64,000 nt of DNA from Tritrichomonas musculus (GCA_039105265.1 JAPFFF010000003.1:7130001-7194000); one strand, 5' to 3'. Positions 52,279 through 62,786 are shown, numbered from the stretch's first letter. Notes: generated from the letters alone by a model not told the origin. Numbers and translations are program-made.

Positions 52279-54000
52279 ATGAACGCACCTTCAGATACTG
52301 TTGATATAAAAACTCATGTGTTACCAAATTCTTTAGCTAGATTGACCGAAATAGACATTATGAAAATGTTTCTAAATATGGAAAAAGATAATGGGGGAAA
52401 AACATGGGAAAATGATTCATTTGTTAAAATTGGATTTTTTAAAAAAATAGCAGGAGGTTTCATCAATGGCTTTTTAAAATCTCCAGGTTCAGTAAACATA
52501 AATGATTACCCGTTAGAAGCATTAATATGGGCATATTCGAAAGAAGAAGAAAATCAAGTGGAAGCAAGAGTTATTGGGATATTATATGAAAAATCTAGGA
52601 AAGGACAAATCATTCCAAGGAATCGCATAAACGCTGGCAATATAACAGCAGTTGATTCGATCATTGACTATTATTTTTCGCTTCTTAAAAAAAATGAAAC
52701 TCATCAATATAAAAAGGAAAATGCTATGAAATCGTTAATTCTCACTTTAATCGAATCTCGAACTGGTGAAGTTAACAATGAAGTTTTTAAATTTCTTGCT
52801 GATATTTATGCAGATTATTCAGGTGATTGCTCTTTAATAATTAATAGCATTGGTCGGGCAACATATGGATTAGAAGCTTCTTTAGAATCGTCTGTAAGAT
52901 TATATCTGAAACAAATCTTTATTTCATTTACTTATAAAAAAGAAGGAGCTCAATATGGGGTAATAGCCATAATTCAAGGCGAAAAGAAATTTTTTGTCAA
53001 AAGCCATAAAAATTATCCATATTCAGGATTTGGCCAAGTTTTACATATCAATAGCTCTTCTAACACATATAGTGATAGTGTTAGCGCTAGAACAGGAACA
53101 ATCAAGTCTGTCAGCTCTGTAGATTTGAAAGAGTTGTTTGTCTATAAAATTTTAGAATTTACTGAATTCGGACCAAAAACTCATTTTATTTTAAATGAGA
53201 ATTTACAGAGTGGTCTATACATTGGGACCGATGAATTAAAGAATTTTACAACAATTAAAAGTATCGAAAAGAAAAAAGAGCAACATAATTCTAAATATTA
53301 TAAGGAAGTATTTAATAATCTTTCCTGCATACCAAATAAAAAAGATTATGTTGTAACTGATGATGGCTATAATAGTATTTTAATTAATCTCACAGCATTT
53401 GATATTATTGCCAGAAGTTTGCTATTATTTGACTTAAATCAAGGAAATATAGGCTTTTCATCAGACGATACTGTTAAAGTTGTTGATTTTAAAGTGCCTT
53501 CTATAGATATGATTAGCAAAATGAATTATGAATTTTCAAGAACTCGTGAATTTTGCACATATAATTCGCAAGAATTTAAAGATTTTGCTGATAAAAATCA
53601 ATATTTTTATTATGGAATACTAGATAGCTTTCTAAGAGCTGACTCTCTTACGCAATACCCTGATTTTTTTCTAGGAGCATTTAAGCCAACTTTAAGCCTT
53701 GGAGGTGAAATACCAGAATTGTTTGAAAAGCAAAAAAGGTCTTTTGGACTATTTGCTAAGAGAAAAATTGGAAGTTTTGAACATTTATTGTCCATATTTG
53801 AGAAAGCCTATAACGAAATTTGCAACTTGGCACAATCAAATGAACATGTTTTCGCTTTAAGAAAGGGAGTTAATACAGGTGTAAAAGATCAAGATGGTAA
53901 CGAAATAATTGCACACCCATTAAAAGATTTAGAACAATATAAAGACGTTGCGATAATACATCTTAAGCTCCTTTATACATTTTTATCATCAAATAAATAA
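52279..54000 (+). CDS. Kinase-like protein of possible bacterial affinity, 574 residues
   Basis: The ATG at 52279 is the first in frame; the frame is open about 14 codons upstream without another ATG. The N-terminal half is helical (SLARLTEIDIMKMFLNM, ALIWAYSKEEENQVEARVIG). Then come KKFFVKSHKNYPYSGFG, DLKELFVYKILEFTEFGPKT and HFILNE-GLYIGTDEL, and in the C-terminal part FDIIARSLLLFDLNQGNIGF followed by TVKVVDFKV. The Lys, D-L-N-x-x-N and VVDF order mimics the ATP-Lys, catalytic loop and metal Asp of atypical kinases. From memory, the ELFVYK-LE-GPK-HF block occurs in proteins of intracellular bacteria and some eukaryotes. Substrate unknown. Intact; ends TAA. Confidence 0.6.
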   Translation: MNAPSDTVDIKTHVLPNSLARLTEIDIMKMFLNMEKDNGGKTWENDSFVKIGFFKKIAGGFINGFLKSPGSVNINDYPLEALIWAYSKEEENQVEARVIGILYEKSRKGQIIPRNRINAGNITAVDSIIDYYFSLLKKNETHQYKKENAMKSLILTLIESRTGEVNNEVFKFLADIYADYSGDCSLIINSIGRATYGLEASLESSVRLYLKQIFISFTYKKEGAQYGVIAIIQGEKKFFVKSHKNYPYSGFGQVLHINSSSNTYSDSVSARTGTIKSVSSVDLKELFVYKILEFTEFGPKTHFILNENLQSGLYIGTDELKNFTTIKSIEKKKEQHNSKYYKEVFNNLSCIPNKKDYVVTDDGYNSILINLTAFDIIARSLLLFDLNQGNIGFSSDDTVKVVDFKVPSIDMISKMNYEFSRTREFCTYNSQEFKDFADKNQYFYYGILDSFLRADSLTQYPDFFLGAFKPTLSLGGEIPELFEKQKRSFGLFAKRKIGSFEHLLSIFEKAYNEICNLAQSNEHVFALRKGVNTGVKDQDGNEIIAHPLKDLEQYKDVAIIHLKLLYTFLSSNK

Positions 54001-54227
54001 TTTAATTAAGGGTAAAGAATTTCGGTAAATTTAAAATACCGTAAATTTAAAAAAAAAAACATTATAAGATTCTGTAAAAATGCTTATTTTAATAACAGTA
54101 AAATACTCTTTTTAATAATATGATACCAATAAATGAGATATCATATAAAATATTTTAATGGCATCAGATTATAACCTTATAAATTTGGCATCATTGGAAA
54201 TAACTGGAATAAATGAATAAAAACAAC

Positions 54228-54535
54228 AATCTTGTTGCCTGAGATGCATACGCTATTGATTCTAGGTCAAATTGTTGGCGATTGGCCAAAGAATTAAATT
54301 TATGAGTAATCAATCAACAAAAGTGAGCCATATGAGTAAAAATCATTCTGCTTAAGTCATCTAACTGAGTGAATATTAGCATATTTGTTCAAAAAAAATT
54401 ATCAATCAGAATCAACATTTCAAAAGAATAACTTCAAATGAACACTGTGAAGGCGATTGAACTTAAATATGAGCTACGATTGCATCTTAAGTGATTATTA
54501 TCCCAACTGAAAGCTTTTGTTGTGTACAAGTAAAA
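54228..54535 (+). pseudogene. Decayed unknown coding remnant with CGA/CAA-type stops
   Basis: One plus-strand frame reads NNNLVA, DAYAIDSRSNCWRLAKELNL, VINQQK, VKIILLKSSN, VNISIFVQKKLSIRINISKE, LQMNTVKAIELKYELRLHLK between six or so TGA and two TAA codons. Every stop sits where Arg or Gln (CGA, CAA) would fit, a clear C-to-T signature. Family not recognised. Confidence 0.45.
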
Positions 54536-55190
54536 TAATATATTAAAATAAACGGTCTATGGCCGGTCTTTGTAAAATTTTACAAACTCATAATTTTCAA
54601 AATTTTGAAATTCGCCTTTTAGGTAAAAAAAAAATTAGCCTTTTAGGTTAAAATAACTCATATCACTTGTGATATGAATATAAAAATGATAAATTTCGAG
54701 TTCTTCCTCATGAAATATAAATTACTTATATAATTCTATTTAAAAATAATATAATTAAAAAAATAAAAAAAAAATTGTTTTTTGAATTAAGATAACCAGA
54801 TTAGGATTCAATTTTTTACAAAAAAATAATTTATTTTTATCTTAAATTCCTCTCTAAAAATATGTCTTTTTTATATTATATTTATCATTAATACTGCCAT
54901 TTAAAAATTATATTTTGAAAGAAAAATGATCTGTCGAGTGGATAGAAGTTTCCATACCTTTGGGCAACATAAAAAAAAAAAAAAAAAAAATAAACGAAAA
55001 TGAAAATGATAAAAAAGAGGAAGAGGAGTGATGAGAAAGAAGAATAATGAAAAATATTTATATCTCTAACAATCAATCAATACAACAAATAATAAAAAAT
55101 TTTTATTAAAACTTTGTTTGTTAATTTATTTTTAGAAAAAAGTGATGTGAAAACATATTTATTTTGTCAACCATCTATTGTCTTTTTCAA
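54536..55190. other. AT-rich spacer
   Basis: It has homopolymer tracts (including about 20 A near 54971). CTTTTAGGT occurs twice near 54618 and 54646. No gene or RNA is recognised. Confidence 0.4.
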
Positions 55191-56339
55191 TTAATTATCA
55201 TCATCATCATCATCATTTTTATCATCGTCTTTATCTTTGTTTTTGTTTTTGTTTTTTGATTTGTTGTGTTCTTTATCTTTATTTGTATTAACAAAAGATT
55301 TTTTCACCTCATCATCATCGTCTTTTACTGTTTGCATTGATTTCAAATATATCGACTCAGCCTTGCGCTTGCTTTTTTCGGTTGGGAATGTCATATACTT
55401 AAACCAGGGATGCTTGAGCGCCTCTTCGACCGTTATTCTTTTATTTGGATCTTTTTCAAGCATTCTCGAAATGCAGTTCCACGCATTACTTTTTATTTTG
55501 CGGTAATATGGCTGCTCGAGTTCATAATTATCCAGGCAAAACTTCACGACTTCTTTAGAATTTTTATACATCTCGAATGGGAAGCATTTAAACATAAGCA
55601 AGAAAAGATTGATGCCGAGGCTCCAAATGTCAGATTGAAAGTCATGCTTTTCATGGTTAATCACTTCGGGTGCCATATATATAGGTGTTCCTTCAGATGA
55701 TACAGAATACAACTCAATTTTCTCAGAAAAGTCGAAATCAATGATGCCTATTTTGAGAGGAATTTTATTCATGACAATGAAATTTTCCAACTTGATGTCG
55801 TTGTGCAAAACATTCTCTCTTTTAAGCAAAAGAAGAATTCGTAAGATTTGGAATGTGGTGTAGCATATTTCTGTTTCGGACACGTAATATCCCATATCTT
55901 CAACTTTGAAAAATTCATAAAGATCAGAATATTCATAAAATTTTGACACTAGAAAAATATGATTTGAATCATTGATCATGAGTTCGAAGGAATCAATGAC
56001 TCGGATTATTGTATCTTCTTCTTCTGGAAAAAGGTCAAAAATGTCGATTGCTTTTTTAACTTTTTCTTTTTCTTCATCGGAATGATATCGTAATAGTTTG
56101 AATATTAACTTTGGGGTTTTTCCATCTGGATATTGCTGGAGGGGAGTCTTATAACCTTGATAAACACGATTTAATGATTCCAAATTGAGCCTTTGAATAA
56201 TAAAATATTGAATATTGTTTTCATTTATAAGCTTGTTTAAAAAATCAACTTCTTGTTGTTCTTGTGCTATATATTCTTCTTGATCGTTTGATAAATATCC
56301 TTTTTTCTCGTCCTTTTCTTGTGAATTTTGATTACTCAT
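55191..56339 (-). CDS. Divergent serine/threonine protein kinase
   Basis: The protein has 382 residues from the ATG at 56339 (MSNQNSQEKDEKKG); TCATT lies 9 bases upstream. Domains in order: a short N-terminal tail, an N-lobe with a degenerate glycine loop but a candidate ATP-Lys in LIFKLLRYH, SNHIFLVSKFYEYSDLYEFF (hinge), the catalytic loop HNDIKLENF (HND instead of HRD, with catalytic Asp and Asn kept) and IGIIDFDFSE (DFD instead of DFG). Next are EGTPIYMAPEV, DIWSLGINLF and ISRMLEKDPNKRITVEEALK. A Lys-rich then poly-Asp tail (KDKDDDKNDDDDDDN) closes it. The fold is CAMK/SNF1-like and probably active. The gene looks intact; targets unknown. Confidence 0.85.
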   Translation of the reverse strand: MSNQNSQEKDEKKGYLSNDQEEYIAQEQQEVDFLNKLINENNIQYFIIQRLNLESLNRVYQGYKTPLQQYPDGKTPKLIFKLLRYHSDEEKEKVKKAIDIFDLFPEEEDTIIRVIDSFELMINDSNHIFLVSKFYEYSDLYEFFKVEDMGYYVSETEICYTTFQILRILLLLKRENVLHNDIKLENFIVMNKIPLKIGIIDFDFSEKIELYSVSSEGTPIYMAPEVINHEKHDFQSDIWSLGINLFLLMFKCFPFEMYKNSKEVVKFCLDNYELEQPYYRKIKSNAWNCISRMLEKDPNKRITVEEALKHPWFKYMTFPTEKSKRKAESIYLKSMQTVKDDDDEVKKSFVNTNKDKEHNKSKNKNKNKDKDDDKNDDDDDDN

Positions 56340-56345
56340 TTTCAA

Positions 56346-56350
56346 AATGA
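56346..56350 (-). promoter_or_regulatory. Initiator-like TCATT
   Basis: On the minus strand, TCATT has its A 9 bases before the ATG at 56339. It matches the trichomonad initiator. Confidence 0.5.
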
Positions 56351-56456
56351 ATTTGTTTCTATGAGGCTATTCAAAAATTGTATGATACAAATAATTTTTT
56401 TAATTATTTGACATAATTTTAATTTTACGTTGGTTTTTATGAATGTTGTATTCAGT

Positions 56457-56870
56457 GTTGGTTATCGATGAGCCCAAATAACGGTTTTTCTCGTTAATTA
56501 ATTATCGATATTATTAAACACCAATGATAACAGATGGCATCGAATAAAAAATGTTTTTATTAATGAAAAATTTTATCCTGTTTTCGATAATTCACCGGCA
56601 ATTTTGAACTTTTTAGAAAAAAATATTAAAATGAAATAAATTCACTATGTTTCTTTATTATTTTTTGAAAATAGAATTGATTTGCTTATTATTTAAACTC
56701 AAATATTAAATTGATAGCAATAATTTTAGATATATTACTTACACTTTGTCTGAAATTCAATGTTTGATAGTATATAAAAAATCATTGCAAGTTATTTTTA
56801 TTATAAAATATCGGTTATCGATAGATAATAATGTATAAGAAAATATATAATACCAACAGGATTGGTTAAC
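56457..56870 (+). repeat. hAT-like repeat, copy 2
   Basis: It begins CAGTGTTGGTTATCGATG and shares its order of blocks with the sequence ending at 5083 on the other strand. TATCGGTTATCGATAG near 56810 and CCAACAGGATTGG near 56862 may be the degraded far end. No coding content and no clear 8-bp duplication were found. The spacer 56871-57084 has no other feature. Confidence 0.45.
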
Positions 56871-57084
56871 AATAAGGTTGATAATTTCATGTTTTTTGAA
56901 GTTTTAAAGGCAATTCAGAATGATTATTGAAGTTATTAAACAGCTTTTATTTTAAAAATTTTTTTGATCAGATAAACAAGAGCATTAAGTTTATCATTCA
57001 TTAATCAAAATTTACTATTCTTAAGACATAAATAAAATATATAAAAGTCTGCTTCTTTCAATTTTCTGTTTTAAACCATTTTTT

Positions 57085-58646
57085 TTGCACCACGAGATAA
57101 AATATCTTATGATTTTGCCTGCAAAAAACTTTCATATTTTTTAGATATCCATGAGATGTTTTATAATATGTCCGAACATGAATTGATCTGTGTTGAACCT
57201 ACGCATCCGCCTACCATAACACCAATTTGCAAAAATCCAACAACAGATAATGCAAATGCATGTAAAGATAATTCAATGATATTCGATTGTCCAGTTGAAG
57301 ATGGTTCAATAACGATTTATGTTATATGCTCATCATGCAATAAGATTCAAGGTAAAGCATGGTTTAAAGTTATATTTAAAGAAGGTTCCACTGAAAATGT
57401 TGAATATTACCAACAATATATTCATGAATCTCTCAAGATGGATCGATTTGAACCATGAGATTAAATATATTATGATCCAATCAACAAAAAACTTTCATAT
57501 TTCTTAGATAGCACAAATTTGTTCTATGATTCCAATGAATTCAATCTTGTCTGCATTTTACCTCATCCATCCCCAACGTTACCATCGGAATCAATCGAAA
57601 TAGTATTTGGAAGTGACAATAAAACCGAAAACACAGGCCAGTTTCATTGTGAAAAAACAATGAATCCTGTTATTGAACCTAATTTTGTTGTTCAAGTAAT
57701 TGTTTCCGAATTCAAAAACCTTGAAAATGATGATGGTGGAGCCATTCATTTAATTAATTGTGGATTTTCATGTGATAAAACAGTCTTTACAGAATGTAAG
57801 TCAAACAACAGTGGAGGAGGTGCCATTTACATCAATAAAGGCAATGATCTTTTGAATGGAGTCAATCTCAAAGAGTCTTAAATTTGATCGTTGCCAAGCT
57901 GTTTATGGAGGTGGAGCTTAGATTTATTCGAGCTCAACTTTGAATGATATTGAGATAATTAATTGTCAATTCATTAACAATTAATTAATCCAATCATCAT
58001 CAACTGCAGATGATGATTTAATTGGTGGAAGTGCCTTGTATTTGACAATAATGAGAGGAAATCTAATACATTGTTAATTCTCTCAAAATAAAGGAACCTC
58101 GGTGAATATTGATAATAAATTTAATATTAAAAAGCAAAGCTCAATGGCACTTCTTCAATTTGAAGGGCATGTATCGATATCAAAATGTAATTTTGAAATT
58201 GATGCAGATTCAAAATCTTCTATTTATTATTTGGGAGGAAATAATGCAGTTTCTTTCAAGATTGATAAATGCATTTTTGTTGGAAAGTTGTCTGAAGGTG
58301 CTCATCATATTGATGGAAAATTGATGAATAAAAATTCAAAAAGTTAATCATCAATTCATACAAGTTTTCATCGAATTACATGGACTCTTTGAACATTGAT
58401 AAAAACTTCTTGTTTATTGACATGAAAAAGCAAGTTTTTAATTATGATTATAAAGATGAGAGATCGTTATAAAATAAACTCAAAATTATTGCTACAAATT
58501 GCACAGCTGCATGCACATTAATAATTATTGCTGCAGTTTTCATTCATAAGAAAAAGTTGTCAAAACAAGAATCTGAAAACTTTGATGAAAATGAAATGTC
58601 ATTTGACAATTCTGAAGTTAATGATTTAACTCAAAAGTTAATTTGA
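57085..58646 (+). pseudogene. Pmp-like (GGAIYI beta-helix) surface protein pseudogene
   Basis: Trichomonads carry large surface proteins with Chlamydia Pmp-like GGA-I repeats. Here a repeated entry module (KKLSYFLD ... FY ... SE ... L-C) occurs near 57125 and 57488, followed by DDGGAIHLINCGFSCDK, NSGGGAIYINKGND, VYGGGA, IEIINCQFIN and VSISKCNFEIDAD. Near the 3' end a membrane helix (AACTLIIIAAVFIHKKKLSK) precedes a short acidic tail (FDENEMSFDNSEVNDLTQKL). Stops (TGA at 57458, then TAG/TAA at 57918, 57985 and 58074, TAA near 58470) and a frameshift near 57878 break it, and the signal peptide is absent. The family role is cell-surface adhesion, inferred. Confidence 0.8.
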
Positions 58647-58738
58647 TTTAAATAAATAAAAAATCAGTTTTCTTATTAATTTGCTTTATTGAAATGATTC
58701 TTGAGTCTATTATTCTTTAAGATTTAATTCATTTATTT

Positions 58739-58862
58739 AAGCTTGAGCTTTTTTAGCCATTTCTAAATATCTACGTGCTTTTCCATTTTGAAGAATGTCT
58801 GCATAATCCTTCATATCACCGATATTCCCCATATCTGCAGCCATTTTGTAATAGTTTGGGTT
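58739..58862 (-). pseudogene. Sel1-repeat C-terminal fragment
   Basis: The minus strand reads NYYKMAADMGNIGDMKDYAD, then ILQNGKARRYLEMAKKAQA and TAA. This is a Sel1 repeat of the type seen at 39.7-41.4 kb, with a natural C-terminal end. Upstream it runs into poly-T/A sequence without further repeats, so only the gene's tail is present. Confidence 0.75.
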
Positions 58863-60263
58863 ATACCCTAAAATTTCCTTATTTTTTTTTTTAAGCTCAA
58901 AAAAAAAAAAAAAAAAAATTCATTGAATCTATGTAGGTTACTTGAAATTGGTATCTTTTTGTAGAATTTATTAATCCTATGCTTGTGTTAAAAAAAATGT
59001 ACATTTACTTCGCAAACAACCTCTATAATACAATAAAAACAGCAAATGTTGATCAATCATATCAAAATCGTGCAATTTGCATTATTTGTAAGATTTAAAA
59101 CTTTACAAATAATGGCGTTTTTTTTGTGAAAATGCAAAAAAAATTTCACATAAAAAAAGTGATAAATTGTACTTTTGTCTTTTGAGCCATTTAAGTGTCC
59201 AAAATAAGACAGATGAAAATCTGCTATCTTTTCAATATCATTGTCTGCAGATTTAAAGAAAACAAAGGTCAGGGCAATTTGATATGAAAAAAAAGAATAT
59301 TATATGTTTTTGTTTTTACTGAATAAAAGTTGACATAAATTATCTTAAAATAAATAAGAATTTAATGAATCATTTTTTATTTAATATGATTCAAAAAGTT
59401 GGGCTGACAAAGATTTATTATTTTTTAATTATCATAATTTATATGAAGAAATAAGAGATATTATTTGATATATAAATGATATTATTAATAAAAAATGCTT
59501 GATAGCTAAGGTTTTTTTAAAAAAATATCATTATTATTTTTCCATCAAAATCATGTATACTTTATCTATTAAAGCAGATATGATGTAATAAACAAATGTT
59601 TTTTATGTAATTACTTTATTACATATAAAAAAATATTAATTTTATAAATAATTATTAAACTTAATATGCTAATTTCATATGATTTATGCACGGAAATTAG
59701 TATAAGTGCTGGAATGTAATTTTCATTTTGATCTTAAAAATAATAATTTAAAATTTTAATAATTTCATTTTTTAATAATTTAAAATTCTAAATTTGGCAA
59801 TATCAATTGGTATATATTATAATTATATTGAGGTCTTCTTATGATTTATTCCAATACATAAGTTTTAAAAAATTGTGCTCTAATTTTTAAAAATCGTGCT
59901 CTATTTTTTAAAATTTAAGTATTCAAAGGAGTATTGAAATTTCAATACAAAAGGCCAAATTTTATATTATTAATTTGACCATAATCCACTTTTTTTCAAA
60001 GTCCTTTTGAATTGTTCAGCAAATTAAATTCTGGGGAATTTTATGGAAAAGTATCTACTAATTAGGATTTTCTCCCTATTATTTGATTGGACAGACAATT
60101 TTTTCTTTCAAATGGAGTTGAGTAAATTTGAGAAGATGAATTTTTTTATCTTTCTAAATTGAATATTTTTTCAAAAATATCAAATAATATATACTCAAAT
60201 ATGGATGTTTTCATTCAATTAAAAATAATTAAAATATTAAAGAAATGAATTAAAATGTAGAAG

Positions 60264-60265
<2 letters not shown>
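58863..60265. other. Long AT-rich spacer
   Basis: It contains homopolymer runs, a small inverted repeat near 59090-59112 (TTGTAAGATTTAAAACTTTACAA) and a duplicated AAAAATTGTGCTCTA / AAAAATCGTGCTCTA near 59869-59905. No coding sequence or RNA gene is recognised. Confidence 0.4.

Positions 60266-60294
<29 letters not shown>
60266..60294. repeat. Poly-A run of 29
   Basis: An uninterrupted A tract 84 bp upstream of the MFS gene. It may be a nucleosome-excluding element or simple slippage. Confidence 0.9.
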
Positions 60295-60296
<2 letters not shown>

Positions 60297-60377
60297 AAGA
60301 ATTCAAGAATAAAATAAAAATTTAAATTTTCGAATGAAACTCAATATAATTGAATTAAAAATTATAATAAAAGCATT

Positions 60378-61577
60378 ATGGGGAGCTGTTCAAGAGCGGT
60401 TTGCTATGGGATTATATATATGCTTAACTCTATTCAGTATGGATTTTTAATTATTTTTGGAGAACTGGCAGTCTCTTACTTACAAACAAAATATCCAAAT
60501 TTCCAAAAAAATAGTAAAAAAATAGAGTTGTTTAATTATTATGGCTTAATATTTGGAACTGTTGGTGGTTTTGCAATATGTGCTTTAGAACACTTTACAA
60601 ATACCAGAATGTCGGTATCAATTATAAATATAATTGGAGCAATTTTATGGTTAACTTATTTTGCATTTTCTCCAAACCTTTTAGTTTTCGGAACTATTGT
60701 ACATTATTTGCAAGGAATATTAATGGGTTGTTATGCATGTATTGCACCAATATTAATGACAAGCACATCAACGGATGAAACAGTGGGAATGCTTGGGTGC
60801 ATGAATCAATTTGGTATTTTATTGGGAATGGTAATATTCCATTTTATCCAAGGTTTTAGTAATTTTCAAATTATAATAATTGTTGGAGCAATACTCAATT
60901 TAATTTCAGCTGGACTCATATGGATTACTCCAAAAACAAACAAATATGAAAAAAAGCTTGAATATTTTACGAATAAAAATAATTTGAAAAGATTATTAAT
61001 TGGAGTGATTATAATGATTTTCCAACAGTTATGCATCAATCCTTATCTTGATAATCTCACAGAAATCATGAGAAACACGGGAATTTATCTAGAAGGAAGC
61101 CTTCAGGAAGTTCTCACTTCTTCAACTCAATTGGTAAGTGTTTTAATTGCTTCATTTAATATGGATGGAGTTGGCCCAAGACTAATGTGGGTGCTTTCAA
61201 CATGTGGGATGCTGATCAGTCAAATTTTGTTTCTTGTTTCTCAATCATTAGATAAGAGTAAATACGGATGGTTTCAAGCATTATGTGTGTTTCTTTATAT
61301 GCTGAGTTTTGGTCACGGATTGGGACCAATACCATGGTTCCTTTGTTACGAACTGTTTCCAAAAGAAATTCGTATGGAAGGGCAAGCAGTTATTACATTT
61401 GTGAATATGATTTTTTCATTTTTTATATTTCAATTATATGCTTTATTGAAACAATGTTTGAAAGAATTTGAAATAATGATAATATTCGCGTTTGTAACGA
61501 TTTGTGCAATTTTCTATGGATATTTTTTCATTCCAAAGAAAATTGAATTGTCTAGTGAAAATTTGACACTCATTTGA
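60378..61577 (+). CDS. MFS sugar transporter (SLC2/GLUT-like)
   Basis: This 399-residue protein has about 12 membrane helices, for example LNSIQYGFLIIFGELAVSYL, GLIFGTVGGFAICALEHF, YLQGILMGCYACIAPILM, FQIIIIVGAILNLISAGLIW and LLIGVIIMIFQQL. Sugar-porter signatures are present in the second half: the helix-7 QQLCINPY region, and GLGPIPWFLCYELFPKEIR with EGQAV, the loop and helix around helix 10 that mark GLUT-type carriers. The central loop is short (TPKTNKYEKKLEYF), without PESPR. It is slightly short for the family but looks complete. It would move hexoses across the plasma membrane by facilitated diffusion. A TCAAT word lies about 35 bases upstream. Confidence 0.9.
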   Translation: MGSCSRAVCYGIIYMLNSIQYGFLIIFGELAVSYLQTKYPNFQKNSKKIELFNYYGLIFGTVGGFAICALEHFTNTRMSVSIINIIGAILWLTYFAFSPNLLVFGTIVHYLQGILMGCYACIAPILMTSTSTDETVGMLGCMNQFGILLGMVIFHFIQGFSNFQIIIIVGAILNLISAGLIWITPKTNKYEKKLEYFTNKNNLKRLLIGVIIMIFQQLCINPYLDNLTEIMRNTGIYLEGSLQEVLTSSTQLVSVLIASFNMDGVGPRLMWVLSTCGMLISQILFLVSQSLDKSKYGWFQALCVFLYMLSFGHGLGPIPWFLCYELFPKEIRMEGQAVITFVNMIFSFFIFQLYALLKQCLKEFEIMIIFAFVTICAIFYGYFFIPKKIELSSENLTLI

Positions 61578-62264
61578 ATTTAGACATGTTAAACACTCAC
61601 TTGTTTTTCAGAAAAAGTCGAACTTTTCCAATGGAAAAGTGAATTTTGAACATGTCTATTTGAATTGTCTTTAAAATTAAAGTGTGAAGATTTGATTTGA
61701 TATATCGTAATAATAATAAAGGATTAAAATGCAATATTTCTAAAATAAAAGAAATTTCTTTATCAGAAATATATTTCTTATGATTAAGAAAAACATAAAT
61801 TAATATTAATTTAAATATAAAATCATTGAGCATCTATTAAGCATTAATGTAGAAAACCAAAAAGTGGAATTGAATAGGTTTGTTTGAAAAAAATATCTAA
61901 AATGTCCATGACCATAAGAAATTTCTATAGTCAATTTCATAAAAATAAATAGCCAAATTTTGACGGTTCCCCGCACGTTTTTCCCCCCCCCCCCCCTAAA
62001 AATATCAGGTAAAATGACCAATAAAAAAATGTTTAATGTCCGTAAGGGTTAATGTAGATGAAATTCATCATCTTAAGGAATGCCAGAAAATGATGAAACA
62101 CTATATTAATTCCATTTAAAGTCAAACTTTAAAATGATAAAATAATAAATAAAAAAATAAAAGGAATAGCAAAAAAACTTAACCAATAAAATTTGAAATA
62201 GGTATTCAAATTTTAAATTTACTATTTTGCTTTTTACGTCGGATCATTGAAACAACTCAAAAAT
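61578..62264. other. Spacer with an inverted repeat and a poly-C run
   Basis: Immediately after the MFS stop, AGACATGTT (61583) and AACATGTCT (61648) form an inverted repeat around GAAAAAGTCGAACTTTTCC. A run of 14 C lies at 61983-61996, next to GACGGTTCCCCGCACG. No gene is recognised. Confidence 0.4.
61983..61996. repeat. Poly-C run of 14
   Basis: A 14-base C homopolymer, very unusual in this AT-rich sequence. It could also hide a sequencing length error. Confidence 0.9.
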
Positions 62265-62786
62265 AGCTTTAGGCATTGAAATATTTTGAATGACCAAACT
62301 AAATATATCGTCAACTTCTGCATAGCAAAAGGAATGCAAAATCTTCATGAGTGCCAAATTTTCGGTTTCAAATTTGATACCAGAAACAATTCTTATTGAC
62401 AAAGACGAGAGGCCTTTGATTTGCGATTACGGTTTGTCAGAAACAATTCTTATTGACAAAGACGAGAGGCCTTTGATTTGAGCATATCACCAGAGGCTCA
62501 CGAAGGCAAGGAAATTGTATTAAAGTCAGATGTTTATTCTTATTCAATGGTCTCTCATTGGTTGTTTGCCAAAAAAGTGCAACTTTTTGAAGAAACACCG
62601 TGCACGATTATAACTAATATTTTGAATGGAAAATGGCCTGACTTGGCCTTTATTGATGAAGATCTAATTAAAGACTTTCTTCTGAAATGTTGGAAAGAAA
62701 ATCCTGATGACCGTCCTTCTTTTAGTCAAATAGTTGACATGCTATCTGCGCTTGAATTTGGCCGTTTATTTAATGTGAATCTATAG
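62265..62786 (+). pseudogene. Protein kinase pseudogene with 57-bp duplication
   Basis: The reading begins in the C-lobe (LNDQTKYIVNFCIAKGMQNL, then HECQIFG). Where HRDLKPEN should be there is only FKFDT in another frame, then ILIDKDERPLICDYGLS (DYG for DFG), which is partly repeated because CAGAAACAATTCTTATTGAC and the following 24 bp recur 57 bp later (62381 and 62438). After a further frame change the C-lobe continues with SPEAHEGKEIVLKSDVYSYS, NILNGKWPDL and KCWKENPDDRPSFSQIVDML to a stop at 62786. The N-lobe and catalytic Asp are absent. The family is the TKL-like trichomonad kinases. Confidence 0.85.

Noticed and set aside
1800-58646. Reassignment of TAA/TAG to glutamine
   Set aside because: Many decayed host frames read well with Gln at their stops, but the intact genes (52279-54000, 55191-56339, 60378-61577, 43586-44185, 49766-50350) contain no internal TAA/TAG, use CAA for Gln and end in TAA or TGA. 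TGA at CGA-like sites also points to mutation.
60266-60294. Retroposed poly-A tail of an inserted gene copy
   Set aside because: No adjacent upstream cDNA-like sequence or target duplication was found; the run lies upstream of an apparently normal gene.
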